Origin: JAIEPW01 sp964471915
Lineage (GTDB): Bacteria; Acidobacteriota; Terriglobia; Bryobacterales; Bryobacteraceae
Assembly (NCBI GenBank): GCA_964471915.1
Contig: CAYYID010000001.1
Coordinates: 248,001 to 312,000 of the forward strand
DNA length: 64,000 bases
Direction: 5' to 3'
A model generated the notes under the pieces. The model saw only the letters and a list, made by a program, of their open reading frames with translations, made no database searches and was not told the DNA's origin. The position numbers and the translations under genes are program-made. Positions 15,623 to 22,840 of the stretch are shown in pieces. Every line of letters starts with the position of its first letter. The first letter of the stretch is position 1.

Positions 15623-16297
15623 ATGCAGCCCTTTTTCTTCGCCGAAGTCAACCTCTGGGAAATGGTCAAGACCTCGGAGCCCATCCCCCTGGCAGTGATG
15701 GGTTTTCTGCTCGTCTTCTCGGTGATCTCCTGGGCCATCATCTTCTCGAAATGGGGCGCCTTCCGGTCCGCCCGGCAGGCGAGCCGCGCCTTCCTGCGGA
15801 CCTTCCGCAAAGCGCCCGGCCTCGACGCCGTCGCCCAGACCAGCCAGCAGTTCCAGATCTCGCCCCTCGCCCTGGTCTTCGACTTCGGTTACTCCGAGGT
15901 CAGCCGCCAGATCACCGGCAAGGGCCGCCTGACCAACAAAATCGCCATCGAGCGCACGCTGCAGCTCGGCATCTCCGAGGAACTCGCCAAGCTCGAGCGA
16001 AACATGAACTGGCTGGCCACCACGGCGACCGTTTCGCCCTTCATCGGCCTCTTCGGCACAGTGTGGGGCATCATCGACGCCTTCCAGGCCATCGGACTCG
16101 CGGGCTCCACCAGCATGCGGACCGTGGCGCCCGGCATCGCGCACGCCCTGGTCGCCACGGCGCTCGGCCTCTTCGCCGCCATCCCGGCGGCGGTGTTTTA
16201 TAACCTCTTCGGGCAGAACATCCGCGAGTTCGGCGCGCGCATGGAGGACTTCTCGCTCGAGTTCCTCAACATGGCCGAAAGGAACTACGAACTCTAA
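15623..16297 (+). CDS. tolQ: Tol-Pal proton-channel subunit TolQ (MotA/TolQ/ExbB family)
   Basis: 224 residues with three membrane segments (about 20-42, 133-155, 172-195). The signature SPFIGLFGTVWGIIDAF and the final GIAHALVATALGLFAAIPA helix are typical of TolQ/ExbB. With TolR it uses the proton gradient to energise the TonB/TolA-like partner. ATG at 15623 follows GGAATCC and a TACAAT -10-like hexamer at 15596-15601. First gene of a six-gene Tol-Pal operon, which decides for TolQ over ExbB. Confidence 0.93.
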   Translation: MQPFFFAEVNLWEMVKTSEPIPLAVMGFLLVFSVISWAIIFSKWGAFRSARQASRAFLRTFRKAPGLDAVAQTSQQFQISPLALVFDFGYSEVSRQITGKGRLTNKIAIERTLQLGISEELAKLERNMNWLATTATVSPFIGLFGTVWGIIDAFQAIGLAGSTSMRTVAPGIAHALVATALGLFAAIPAAVFYNLFGQNIREFGARMEDFSLEFLNMAERNYEL

Positions 16298-16311
16298 GGC
16301 ATTCCTGAACG

Positions 16312-16746
16312 ATGGCGATCTCTCTCGGCAGTAACGGGCACGGACGCGGCGGGCGGTTCCGCGGCCAGGGAACCTTGTCCGAGATCAACATCATCCCGCT
16401 GGTAGACGTCGTGATGGTGCTGCTGATCATCTTCATGCTCACCGCGCACGTCATGGAGTTCGGCATCGAGGTGGAGGTCCCCAAGGTGGACATCGAGCGC
16501 GACACCGCCGAAGTGCTGCCGGTGATCACCATCTCGCCGGCCGGCGAGCTCTACCTGAACGAAAAGGGCGTCAACATCAACGAACTCGCCAAGACCCTGA
16601 AGGAGCGCTTCCCGAAGGCCAAGAGCGTCTATCTGCGCGCCGACAAGAACACCAACTGGGACCCCATTGCGCAAGTCATCGCCAAGCTGCAGAAATCGCA
16701 GCTCGGCATCAACGTCGTAACGCAACCTCTCGAAGGACGTCGCTAA
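16312..16746 (+). CDS. tolR: Tol-Pal proton-channel subunit TolR (ExbD family)
   Basis: 144 residues. Single membrane segment about 28-46 with the conserved proton-path Asp32 (PLVDVVMVLLIIFML), then a periplasmic domain with the ExbD/TolR pattern (VEVPKVD, VITISPAGELYLN, VYLRADKNTNWDPIAQVIAKLQ). Forms the channel with TolQ. 14 nt after tolQ. Confidence 0.94.
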   Translation: MAISLGSNGHGRGGRFRGQGTLSEINIIPLVDVVMVLLIIFMLTAHVMEFGIEVEVPKVDIERDTAEVLPVITISPAGELYLNEKGVNINELAKTLKERFPKAKSVYLRADKNTNWDPIAQVIAKLQKSQLGINVVTQPLEGRR

Positions 16747-16752
16747 ATCAAG

Positions 16753-17538
16753 ATGGAGCCGCGGCACCCGGTCGACATTCTGGATCAGAAGGACGACCTC
16801 CGTGCGCCAGTGTGGTTCTCGCTCGCCTTTCACGGCGCGATCGCGCTGGCGATGGTTGTGCCGTCGCTGCTCGGCGTGCGGGAGAAATGGGGCTCGCCGG
16901 ACGCCTCGGGCGGCTCGGTCGGCGTCACGGCGGTGGCGACGATTCCGTTGCCGTCCCGCGCCGGCATCCGGAATCCCGTCGCCGCGGACACGAAGTCCAA
17001 CCTGCCCACTCCCGTGGAAGTAGAGAAGCGCAAGCCCGTGGAGCGGGACCCCGACGCCATCGGACTCAAGAAGAAGGATCCGAAAAAAAAGAAGGAACGC
17101 GTCGAGGAGGCCGTGAACCGCAAGTTCCGTCCGCCGGACGCCGATCGCGAGAACCAGATCTACGGCCGCACGCCCCAGGCGGCGTCCGCGCCGATGTTCA
17201 GCCAAAGCGGCTCCGGCGGCGTCGGCACCGGGCCCGCCAGTTCCCTCGGCAGCCGTTTCGGCGGCTATGAGGCGCTGCTCCGCCAGCGCGTCGCCGAGCG
17301 GTGGAACACCGGCGACGTCGACTCGCGCATCAAAACCGCGCCCATCGTTATCGTCACCTTCGATCTGGCCCGCAATGGCGGCGTCTCGAACGTCAGCGTG
17401 TTGCAGCGCAGCAACATCAGCGCCCTGGACTACGCCTGCCAGCGCGCGGTGCTCGACGCCGCGCCGTTTCCGCCCTTGCCCGCCACCTTCGAGCGGGATG
17501 TTGCGAAGATTGAGTTGTGGTTCGAGTTGAAACGATGA
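16753..17538 (+). CDS. TonB/TolA-like energy-transducing protein
   Basis: 261 residues: N-terminal membrane segment about 20-40, a Lys/Pro/Asp-rich periplasmic linker (about 80-140, with KKKDPKKKKERVEEA), and a C-terminal TonB/TolA-like domain (YEALLRQRVAERW, then VIVTFDLARNGGVSNVSVLQ and a final IELWFELKR strand). Its place between tolR and tolB makes it the TolA equivalent, though it is much shorter than enterobacterial TolA, which has a long helical rod. Its stop overlaps the tolB start (ATGA). Confidence 0.85.
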   Translation: MEPRHPVDILDQKDDLRAPVWFSLAFHGAIALAMVVPSLLGVREKWGSPDASGGSVGVTAVATIPLPSRAGIRNPVAADTKSNLPTPVEVEKRKPVERDPDAIGLKKKDPKKKKERVEEAVNRKFRPPDADRENQIYGRTPQAASAPMFSQSGSGGVGTGPASSLGSRFGGYEALLRQRVAERWNTGDVDSRIKTAPIVIVTFDLARNGGVSNVSVLQRSNISALDYACQRAVLDAAPFPPLPATFERDVAKIELWFELKR

Positions 17539-18923
17539 AGAACAAAATCACCTATGCGATTCTCGGCGTGCTCGCCACCTTGGGCGGCGCGGCGTACCTC
17601 ACGGCGCAACAGGACCTCCTGATCCGGATCACCGGCGGGCAGTCCATGCCGGCGATCGCCGTCCCCGACCTGCGGGGCTCCGGCGATGCCCAGGCGCAGA
17701 TGGGCGCGTTCAATGCCACGCTGTTCAGCGAACTGGAGCAATCCGGCCGGCTCAAGATGGTCGCCAAGAGCCTTTATCCACTCGAAGTCCCGCAGCAGCC
17801 CGCGGACTTCAAGCCGCCGCAGCCCGGCGCCCGCCGCAACGATCCGCCCCGCCGCCTGGGACCCTGGCTCACCGACTGGTCCCAGCCGCCCGCCAGCGCC
17901 AACTACCTGGCTTTCGGCTACACGGCGGTCCAGAACGGCCGCCTGGTCCTGTTCGGCTGGCTCTACAACGTCGGCCAGGCCGATACCACCGCCGCGCAGG
18001 TAATCGGAAAGGTCTATACTGCCGATCTTAACGAGGAGGGCGCCCGAAAACTGGCGCGCGACTTCGCCGCCGACATCCTGCAACAGTTCGGCGCGACGAG
18101 CCTCGCTGGATCGAAGGTGTACTTCGTCAGCGACCGGACCGGCAACAAGGAGCTATGGTCGATGGACTACGACGGAACGAATCAGAAGCAGCTCACCAGC
18201 TTCCGCTCCATCACCATCGCGCCCGCGGTGTCGCCGGACGGCCGCCTGATCGCCTGCACGACGTTCGCCCGCGGCCAGCCGGAGATTGTGGTGTTGTCGG
18301 CTGAAACCGGCCGCCGCCTGACTTTCTACAACCAGCGGGCGTCGCTGAACGCGACTCCATCATTCACGCCGGACTCGAAGAACGTGGTCTTCTCTTCCAC
18401 CGCGGGCGGCGATTTCGCCAACGTCTACATGGCCGACGTCAACGGCGGCAACCTGCGGCGTCTCACCCAGGTGCGCGCCGTCGAAATGGAGCCCAAGATC
18501 AACCCGAAGACCGGCGAGGACATCGTGTTCACGTCCGGCCGCTCCGGCCCTCCGCAAATCTATAGAATGAATAGCGAAGGTGCCGACGTGGGAATCCTTT
18601 CGACCGGCGAGGGGGACGCCGTGAACCCGTCGTGGCATCCTGAAGGAAAGTTCATCGCCTTCGCCTGGACGCGAGGGTACGAACCGGGCAGTTTCAACAT
18701 TTTTGTTATGGATGTTGCGTCGAAGAACTACGTGCAGCTCACCACCGGGCGGGAGCGGAACGAAAATCCGGTTTGGGCTCCGGACGGCCTGCACCTGGCG
18801 TTTTCTTCCCGGCGCAGCGGCCGGACGCAGATTTATTCCATGCTGGCGGATGGGACGCAGCAGAAGCAGTTGACCACTGCGGGCAACAACCAGCAGCCGG
18901 TGTGGGCGAAGGGTACGAACTGA
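17535..18923 (+). CDS. tolB: Tol-Pal protein TolB
   Basis: 462 residues. The ATG at 17535 overlaps the upstream stop and gives an export signal (MKNKITYAILGVLATLGGAAYLTAQ). An alpha/beta N-terminal domain (about 30-190) precedes a six-bladed WD40-like propeller with repeated TolB-type motifs (YFVSDRTGNKELWSMDYDG, SPDGRLIAC, FTPDSKNVVFSS, WAPDGLHLAFSSRR). Periplasmic; it binds Pal and works with the TolQRA-like complex in outer-membrane constriction and lipid homeostasis. Confidence 0.94.
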   Translation: MKNKITYAILGVLATLGGAAYLTAQQDLLIRITGGQSMPAIAVPDLRGSGDAQAQMGAFNATLFSELEQSGRLKMVAKSLYPLEVPQQPADFKPPQPGARRNDPPRRLGPWLTDWSQPPASANYLAFGYTAVQNGRLVLFGWLYNVGQADTTAAQVIGKVYTADLNEEGARKLARDFAADILQQFGATSLAGSKVYFVSDRTGNKELWSMDYDGTNQKQLTSFRSITIAPAVSPDGRLIACTTFARGQPEIVVLSAETGRRLTFYNQRASLNATPSFTPDSKNVVFSSTAGGDFANVYMADVNGGNLRRLTQVRAVEMEPKINPKTGEDIVFTSGRSGPPQIYRMNSEGADVGILSTGEGDAVNPSWHPEGKFIAFAWTRGYEPGSFNIFVMDVASKNYVQLTTGRERNENPVWAPDGLHLAFSSRRSGRTQIYSMLADGTQQKQLTTAGNNQQPVWAKGTN

Positions 18924-18953
18924 GGTCGCAGAGACTAGGAGGCATCACTCGAA

Positions 18954-19736
18954 ATGACTGAGCGAATCCGAATCGATCGCGCTGGCCTGGTGCTGGCGCT
19001 CGGGCTGAGCCTGGTGGTTGCAGGCTGCACGAAGAAAGTGCCGGCGCCGACTGCGCCCCCACCGCCTGTGGGGACCACCCCGACGGTGCCGCCACGGTCG
19101 CCGCAAATCGGCATGTTCACCGTGGAGCCGTCGCGGATCGACCCCGGCCAATCCGCCACGCTGCGCTGGTCCACGTCGGACGCCACCGACATCAACATCT
19201 CCGGGATTGGCAGCGTCAACGCCCAGGGCACGCGGAACGTGTCGCCGGGACAGACCACCACCTACACGCTGACCGCCAAGGGACCCGGCGGCGAGACCAG
19301 CCGCTCCGTGACCCTCGACGTCAAGCCGCCCGCAGAGGTAACTCGGGTGACTCCGCCTTCTGTCCGCGACACCGCGGGCTCGCTGTGGAACGCCGGCTAC
19401 GCGGGTGACGCGTACTTCGACTACGACAAGAGCGAGATCCGCGCCGACGGCCGGGACGCCCTCACGAAGAACGCGGACGTCATCAAGAACATCCTCGGCA
19501 AGTTCGGCGCCGCCGGCTGGGTGCTGGAAGGGCACTGCGACGAGCGCGGCTCCGCCGAATACAACCTCGGCCTCGGCGATCGCCGCGCCGCGGCCGCCAA
19601 GGAATTCCTCACCCAGCTCGGCGTGCCGGCGGACAAGCTCCGCACGGTGAGCTACGGCAAGGAACGCCCGACGTGCACCGACTCCAACGAGGCGTGCTGG
19701 CAGAAGAACCGCCGCGCGCACCTCGAACTGCAGTAA
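18954..19736 (+). CDS. pal: Peptidoglycan-associated lipoprotein Pal
   Basis: 260 residues. Lipobox VVAGC with Cys25 as lipidation site. A Pro-rich linker is followed by an extra beta-sandwich segment (about 50-125; MFTVEPSRIDPGQSATLRW, TTTYTLTAKGPGG) not found in E. coli Pal, then the OmpA-like peptidoglycan-binding domain (YFDYDKSEIRADG, VLEGHCDERGSAEYNLGLG). It anchors the outer membrane to peptidoglycan and binds TolB. The added domain makes it longer than the usual length of about 170 residues. Confidence 0.93.
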   Translation: MTERIRIDRAGLVLALGLSLVVAGCTKKVPAPTAPPPPVGTTPTVPPRSPQIGMFTVEPSRIDPGQSATLRWSTSDATDINISGIGSVNAQGTRNVSPGQTTTYTLTAKGPGGETSRSVTLDVKPPAEVTRVTPPSVRDTAGSLWNAGYAGDAYFDYDKSEIRADGRDALTKNADVIKNILGKFGAAGWVLEGHCDERGSAEYNLGLGDRRAAAAKEFLTQLGVPADKLRTVSYGKERPTCTDSNEACWQKNRRAHLELQ

Positions 19737-19745
19737 CCAGACCGC

Positions 19746-19771
19746 GGGGCGCGCCGCGCGCGGCGCGCCCC
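19746..19771 (+). promoter_or_regulatory. Perfect GC hairpin between pal and cpoB
   Basis: GGGGCGCGCCG (19746-19756) and CGGCGCGCCCC (19761-19771) form an 11-bp perfect stem around CGCG, nine bases after the pal stop and 23 bases before the cpoB start. No T-run follows, so it is not a standard intrinsic terminator. It could set relative expression, either by mRNA 3'-end protection of the upstream genes or by partial attenuation. The role is inference. Confidence 0.55.
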
Positions 19772-19794
19772 CGTTCCGTCCCACGAGGTAACGC

Positions 19795-20673
19795 ATGAAG
19801 ATGGCTCGGCTCGCGCTGCTGGTCCCCGCGGCGCTGTTTCCGGTGTTGCTGCCCGCGCAGAAGCGCGACGCGATCGTCGAGGTGCAGCGCGACGTCGCGC
19901 TGTTGCAGGACTCCGTCAAGACCCTGGACGGCAAGCTCGCGCAGCTCACCACCATGCTGCAGCAGGCGCTGGACGCCGCCAACAAAAGCAACGCTACCTC
20001 CGCCGCCATTCAGGCGAGCCTGGGCGACACCATCCGCGAGCAGTTCAAGCAGATGGCGACCGGCGTCGTCACCCTGAACAGCAAGGTCGACCAGATGGCC
20101 GAAGATTTTCGCGGCCTCCGCGAGTCCGTCGCCGCCACCAACTCACGTCTGGCCAAGCTGGAGGCCAAGCTCGTCGACCTCGATACCACCATCCGCACCA
20201 TCAACGCGCCGCCCAAGCCGCCCGACGCCGACAAGCCCAGCGGCCCGCCCGCGGGCATGTCCGCCGATCAGCTTTACAAGAACGCGCTGGCCGACCTGAC
20301 GTCCGGCAAGCTGGACCTGGCGCTCCAGCAGTTCACCGACTACGTGAAGTACTTCGGCACCACCGAACTCGCGCCGTCGGCGCAGTTCAATATCGGCGAG
20401 GTCCACCGCCGCAACAACGATCCCGAGAAAGCCATCGAGGCTTACGACCAGGTGCTCGAAGCCTACCCCGAGAACGAGAAGACCGACGACGCGCACTACT
20501 CCAAGGCGCGCATGCTGCTGGCCGTCGGCAAGCGCACGGACGCCGCCGAGGAGTTCCGCACGCTGATCAAGAAGTACCCGAACTCGGAACTCGCCGCCAA
20601 GGCGAAAGATCAACTCAAGGCGCTCGGCGTGGCGGCGCCTGCCGGCGCCGCGCGCACCCCCAAGAAGAAATAG
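19795..20673 (+). CDS. cpoB: Tol-Pal associated protein CpoB (YbgF)
   Basis: 292 residues with a signal peptide (MKMARLALLVPAALFPVLLPAQ). A long coiled-coil (about 25-135; repeated VEVQRDVALLQDSVKTLDGKL-type heptads) is followed by three TPR units (about 165-280; YKNALADLTSGKLDLALQQF, AQFNIGEVHRRNNDPEKAIEAY, AHYSKARMLLAVGKR). In E. coli CpoB links peptidoglycan synthesis to Tol-driven outer-membrane constriction. SD GAGGTAA precedes the ATG. Confidence 0.9.
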   Translation: MKMARLALLVPAALFPVLLPAQKRDAIVEVQRDVALLQDSVKTLDGKLAQLTTMLQQALDAANKSNATSAAIQASLGDTIREQFKQMATGVVTLNSKVDQMAEDFRGLRESVAATNSRLAKLEAKLVDLDTTIRTINAPPKPPDADKPSGPPAGMSADQLYKNALADLTSGKLDLALQQFTDYVKYFGTTELAPSAQFNIGEVHRRNNDPEKAIEAYDQVLEAYPENEKTDDAHYSKARMLLAVGKRTDAAEEFRTLIKKYPNSELAAKAKDQLKALGVAAPAGAARTPKKK

Positions 20674-20682
20674 AGCAACACC

Positions 20683-21408
20683 GTGGCTGAAGCTGCCGAG
20701 CCCGCGCCCGCACCCCGCTACGAGGACCTCGCGGACCTGCTGGAGCATTCCGCCGTCCGCCCCGACCTCACCGAGGAGCAGGTCCGCATCGCCTGCGAAG
20801 TCGCCCGCAGCTACCGCATCGCCTGCGTGGTGGTGCGGCCCTCGGACGCCGAACTGGCCGTGCGCTGGATGGAGGGCTCCGGGATTCCCGTCGGCAGCCT
20901 GGTGAGCTATCCGCACGGCGCCGATACCACTTCCACCAAGATCGCCGCCGTCCGGGACCTGCTGCGCCGCGGCGTCCGCGAGATCGACACCGTCATCAAC
21001 ATCGGCAAGATGCTCTCCCGGCAGTTCACCTACGTCGAGATGGAACTCACGCAGATGGCGCAGGCCTGCCATGAGCACGAGGCCAAGCTCAAGGTGGCTT
21101 TCGAGAATGGCTACCTGCCGCAGGATCTGAAGGTAATCGCCTGCCGCATCGCCAAGCGCGCCTCCATCGACTTCGCGCGGACCTCCACGCCCGAGGGCCC
21201 CGCACCCTACTCGCTGGAAGACGTAGCCACCATGAAGCGCCTGCTGGCGGATCAAGTGGCGATCAAGGCGTCGGGCGGCGTGCGGACGCTGGCGCAGGTG
21301 AAGGCGCTCCGGGCGGCGGGCGTCACGCGCGTGGGCACCATCGCCACAGTGCCGATCCTTGAGTCCTGGAAGGCGGAGCTGGCGGCGGCCAAGCCGGCAG
21401 CGACCTAG
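20683..21408 (+). CDS. DeoC-family aldolase homologue lacking the Schiff-base lysine
   Basis: 241 residues from GTG. It aligns along the whole DERA barrel: EIDTVINIG holds Asp102, LKVAFENGYL is the strand beta5 region, and VAIKASGGVRT holds the proton-relay lysine (K195). The segment that normally reads DFxKTSTG, where Lys forms the Schiff base with substrate, is DFARTSTP with Arg166 (codon CGG, 21178-21180). Without that Lys, deoxyribose-5-phosphate cleavage should be lost or changed. It follows cpoB by 9 nt. Labelled deoC by family, but the function is doubtful. Confidence 0.82.
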   Translation: MAEAAEPAPAPRYEDLADLLEHSAVRPDLTEEQVRIACEVARSYRIACVVVRPSDAELAVRWMEGSGIPVGSLVSYPHGADTTSTKIAAVRDLLRRGVREIDTVINIGKMLSRQFTYVEMELTQMAQACHEHEAKLKVAFENGYLPQDLKVIACRIAKRASIDFARTSTPEGPAPYSLEDVATMKRLLADQVAIKASGGVRTLAQVKALRAAGVTRVGTIATVPILESWKAELAAAKPAAT

Positions 21409-21411
21409 GGG

Positions 21412-21828
21412 TCAGCCGATCGGGGAGTCGAAGGCGTCCAGGTACAGAATCCGGTCGTGATCAACCACGCCCAGCTTCACTCGATCCAGCCACCCTCCCC
21501 TGCCCAGGACGTTTTTCGTTATCTCGGGCTCGGCAAAGAAATAGGCCAAGGAGTGCGTAACCACCCCGAGGGCCTCGATCTCCACCTCGTGCCCAAAAGC
21601 CTCGAAAGTGCTGTTTGCGGTCCGAAACCGCTTCGGAACACCCTGCGCTGGGTCTAACCCGAGCACTCGGGCGTAGGCACCCTCGAACAGGCAGTGCGAA
21701 GCACCGGTATCCACGGTTGCCACAAGATCCACGGAGTTCTCACCGGAACGCAAGACGATGGGTACAGAAATGGCGGCATCCCGGCCGCTATAGGAGTACG
21801 CTTTGGCGAAGTCGAGGCTGTACGCCAC
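21412..21828 (-). CDS. Retropepsin-like aspartic protease
   Basis: 138 residues from GTG at 21828. A longer in-frame ORF would run back through the antitoxin gene, and its first 67 residues look like out-of-frame sequence, so the GTG is preferred; a G-rich stretch lies about 12 bases upstream. The catalytic motif is VDTGASHCLF at D40-S44, followed by the hydrophobic-Gly psi-loop strand (FGHEVEIEALGVVTHSLAYFF) and ILG-like NVLGRGGWLD. One Asp-Thr-Gly per chain means it must dimerise. It is 4 nt from an antitoxin-family gene, a pairing that recurs in bacteria. Confidence 0.78.
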   Translation of the reverse strand: MAYSLDFAKAYSYSGRDAAISVPIVLRSGENSVDLVATVDTGASHCLFEGAYARVLGLDPAQGVPKRFRTANSTFEAFGHEVEIEALGVVTHSLAYFFAEPEITKNVLGRGGWLDRVKLGVVDHDRILYLDAFDSPIG

Positions 21829-21832
21829 GGCG

Positions 21833-22174
21833 CTACCAGCCCCCGAATTCCAGGCTGGAATCGTCGGAAATGTGCGCCAGTAGCGGCCGCGCAACGCCCG
21901 CGGCACGGGCCGCGTCGCGAACGGCGACGGCGTCCCGTCCGTGGGCAACCAGCTCGGAACCGTTGATCGCCACCCACTGCCCGGAGAATTCGCCGCCGTG
22001 ACGAGCCAGCCACGCCATCTCGGCGCCACGAGGCACTGGAAGACCGTCCGTCGGTGGCTCCGGCAGCGGTCGATCCTCGACAGTAAGCCGGACTCGTTGG
22101 CGTTCCCTCAGCCCAAGCGGTTCCAATGGGCGCAGCACCCCGCCTTCGAACACAGCGTCCACACTCCTCGTCAT
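21833..22174 (-). CDS. Antitoxin-family protein (AF2212/DUF104-like N-terminus)
   Basis: 113 residues. The N-terminus (VDAVFEGGVLRPLEPLGLRE, then QRVRLTVED) is the AF2212-like/DUF104 small barrel found in antitoxin-family proteins. Residues 52-113 (MAWLARHGGEFSGQWVAING, then HGRDAVAVRDAARAAGV and LLAHISDD) match the DUF5678-like region that often precedes a retropepsin-like gene. Expressed with the protease 4 nt downstream. Whether the pair is a true toxin-antitoxin system is unproven. Confidence 0.78.
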   Translation of the reverse strand: MTRSVDAVFEGGVLRPLEPLGLRERQRVRLTVEDRPLPEPPTDGLPVPRGAEMAWLARHGGEFSGQWVAINGSELVAHGRDAVAVRDAARAAGVARPLLAHISDDSSLEFGGW

Positions 22175-22254
22175 GGCACTTCAATTGTAACCAGTCGCCG
22201 GGCAACTTCCCCAGTCATGTCAGAGCTTCTTCGCCGCGCCGGATCGCGGGCGCC

Positions 22255-22797
22255 CTAGCGGCCGAAAATCTCCCGCACCGCCATCGATCCGCGCACTTCG
22301 TTTGAATCTACGATGCCGTCCGCATCGTAAGTCCGAGACTGCCCCCCGGCCCTCACTACTTTTACGCTCTCCCGTTGCGGATCCACCAGCCAGAACTCCC
22401 GCCCGCCGTGCCGCAGGCACATCTCCTCCCGCTCCAGCATCTCGGAAGCGGTATTCGAAGGCGAAAGCACTTCCACCACCACCGCCGGGACTCCCCGGAA
22501 GTAATCGTCGTCCGGAGTCTCCTCCCACGCCGTCAGGCTGAATACCGCGACGTCGGCGATCCACACCTCAAGCTCCGGCGTAGGGCGGAACGGGAACTCC
22601 TTATCCACTGCCTGCGCGGCGGGATCTACCCGCGCCTGGAGCAGCTCCACCAAGCGCCTCTGGAGTTTCGTGTGCAGCTTCTTGACCGGAGGCAACTCGA
22701 TCACTTCCCCGTGATGCAGTTCCTGGCGGACTCCGCCTGCGGCTTGCGGCAACCGCGCAAATTCGGCGACGCTGAGCACCGTACGCGTAACCGCCAT
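22255..22797 (-). CDS. Uma2 family endonuclease-like protein
   Basis: 180 residues from the ATG opening MAVTRTVLSVAEFARLP. Uma2/DUF820 restriction-endonuclease-like fold: GEVIELPPVKKLHTKLQRRL, the catalytic core WIADVAVFSL (Asp) followed by VVVEVLSPSN (Glu), and EFWLVDPQRESVKVVR. The family is widespread, with nuclease activity inferred from the PD-(D/E)xK fold; the biological role is not known. Single gene; a second family member lies at 30.1 kb. Confidence 0.85.
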   Translation of the reverse strand: MAVTRTVLSVAEFARLPQAAGGVRQELHHGEVIELPPVKKLHTKLQRRLVELLQARVDPAAQAVDKEFPFRPTPELEVWIADVAVFSLTAWEETPDDDYFRGVPAVVVEVLSPSNTASEMLEREEMCLRHGGREFWLVDPQRESVKVVRAGGQSRTYDADGIVDSNEVRGSMAVREIFGR

Positions 22798-22840
22798 GGT
22801 TCGATGATACATACTTAGGTAGGACCGCGGCCACGGCGCC

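Noticed and set aside
21829..22029. Longer N-terminus of the retropepsin-like protease
   Set aside because: It overlaps the antitoxin gene, and its residues look like out-of-frame translation; GTG 21828 fits the 4-nt spacing.
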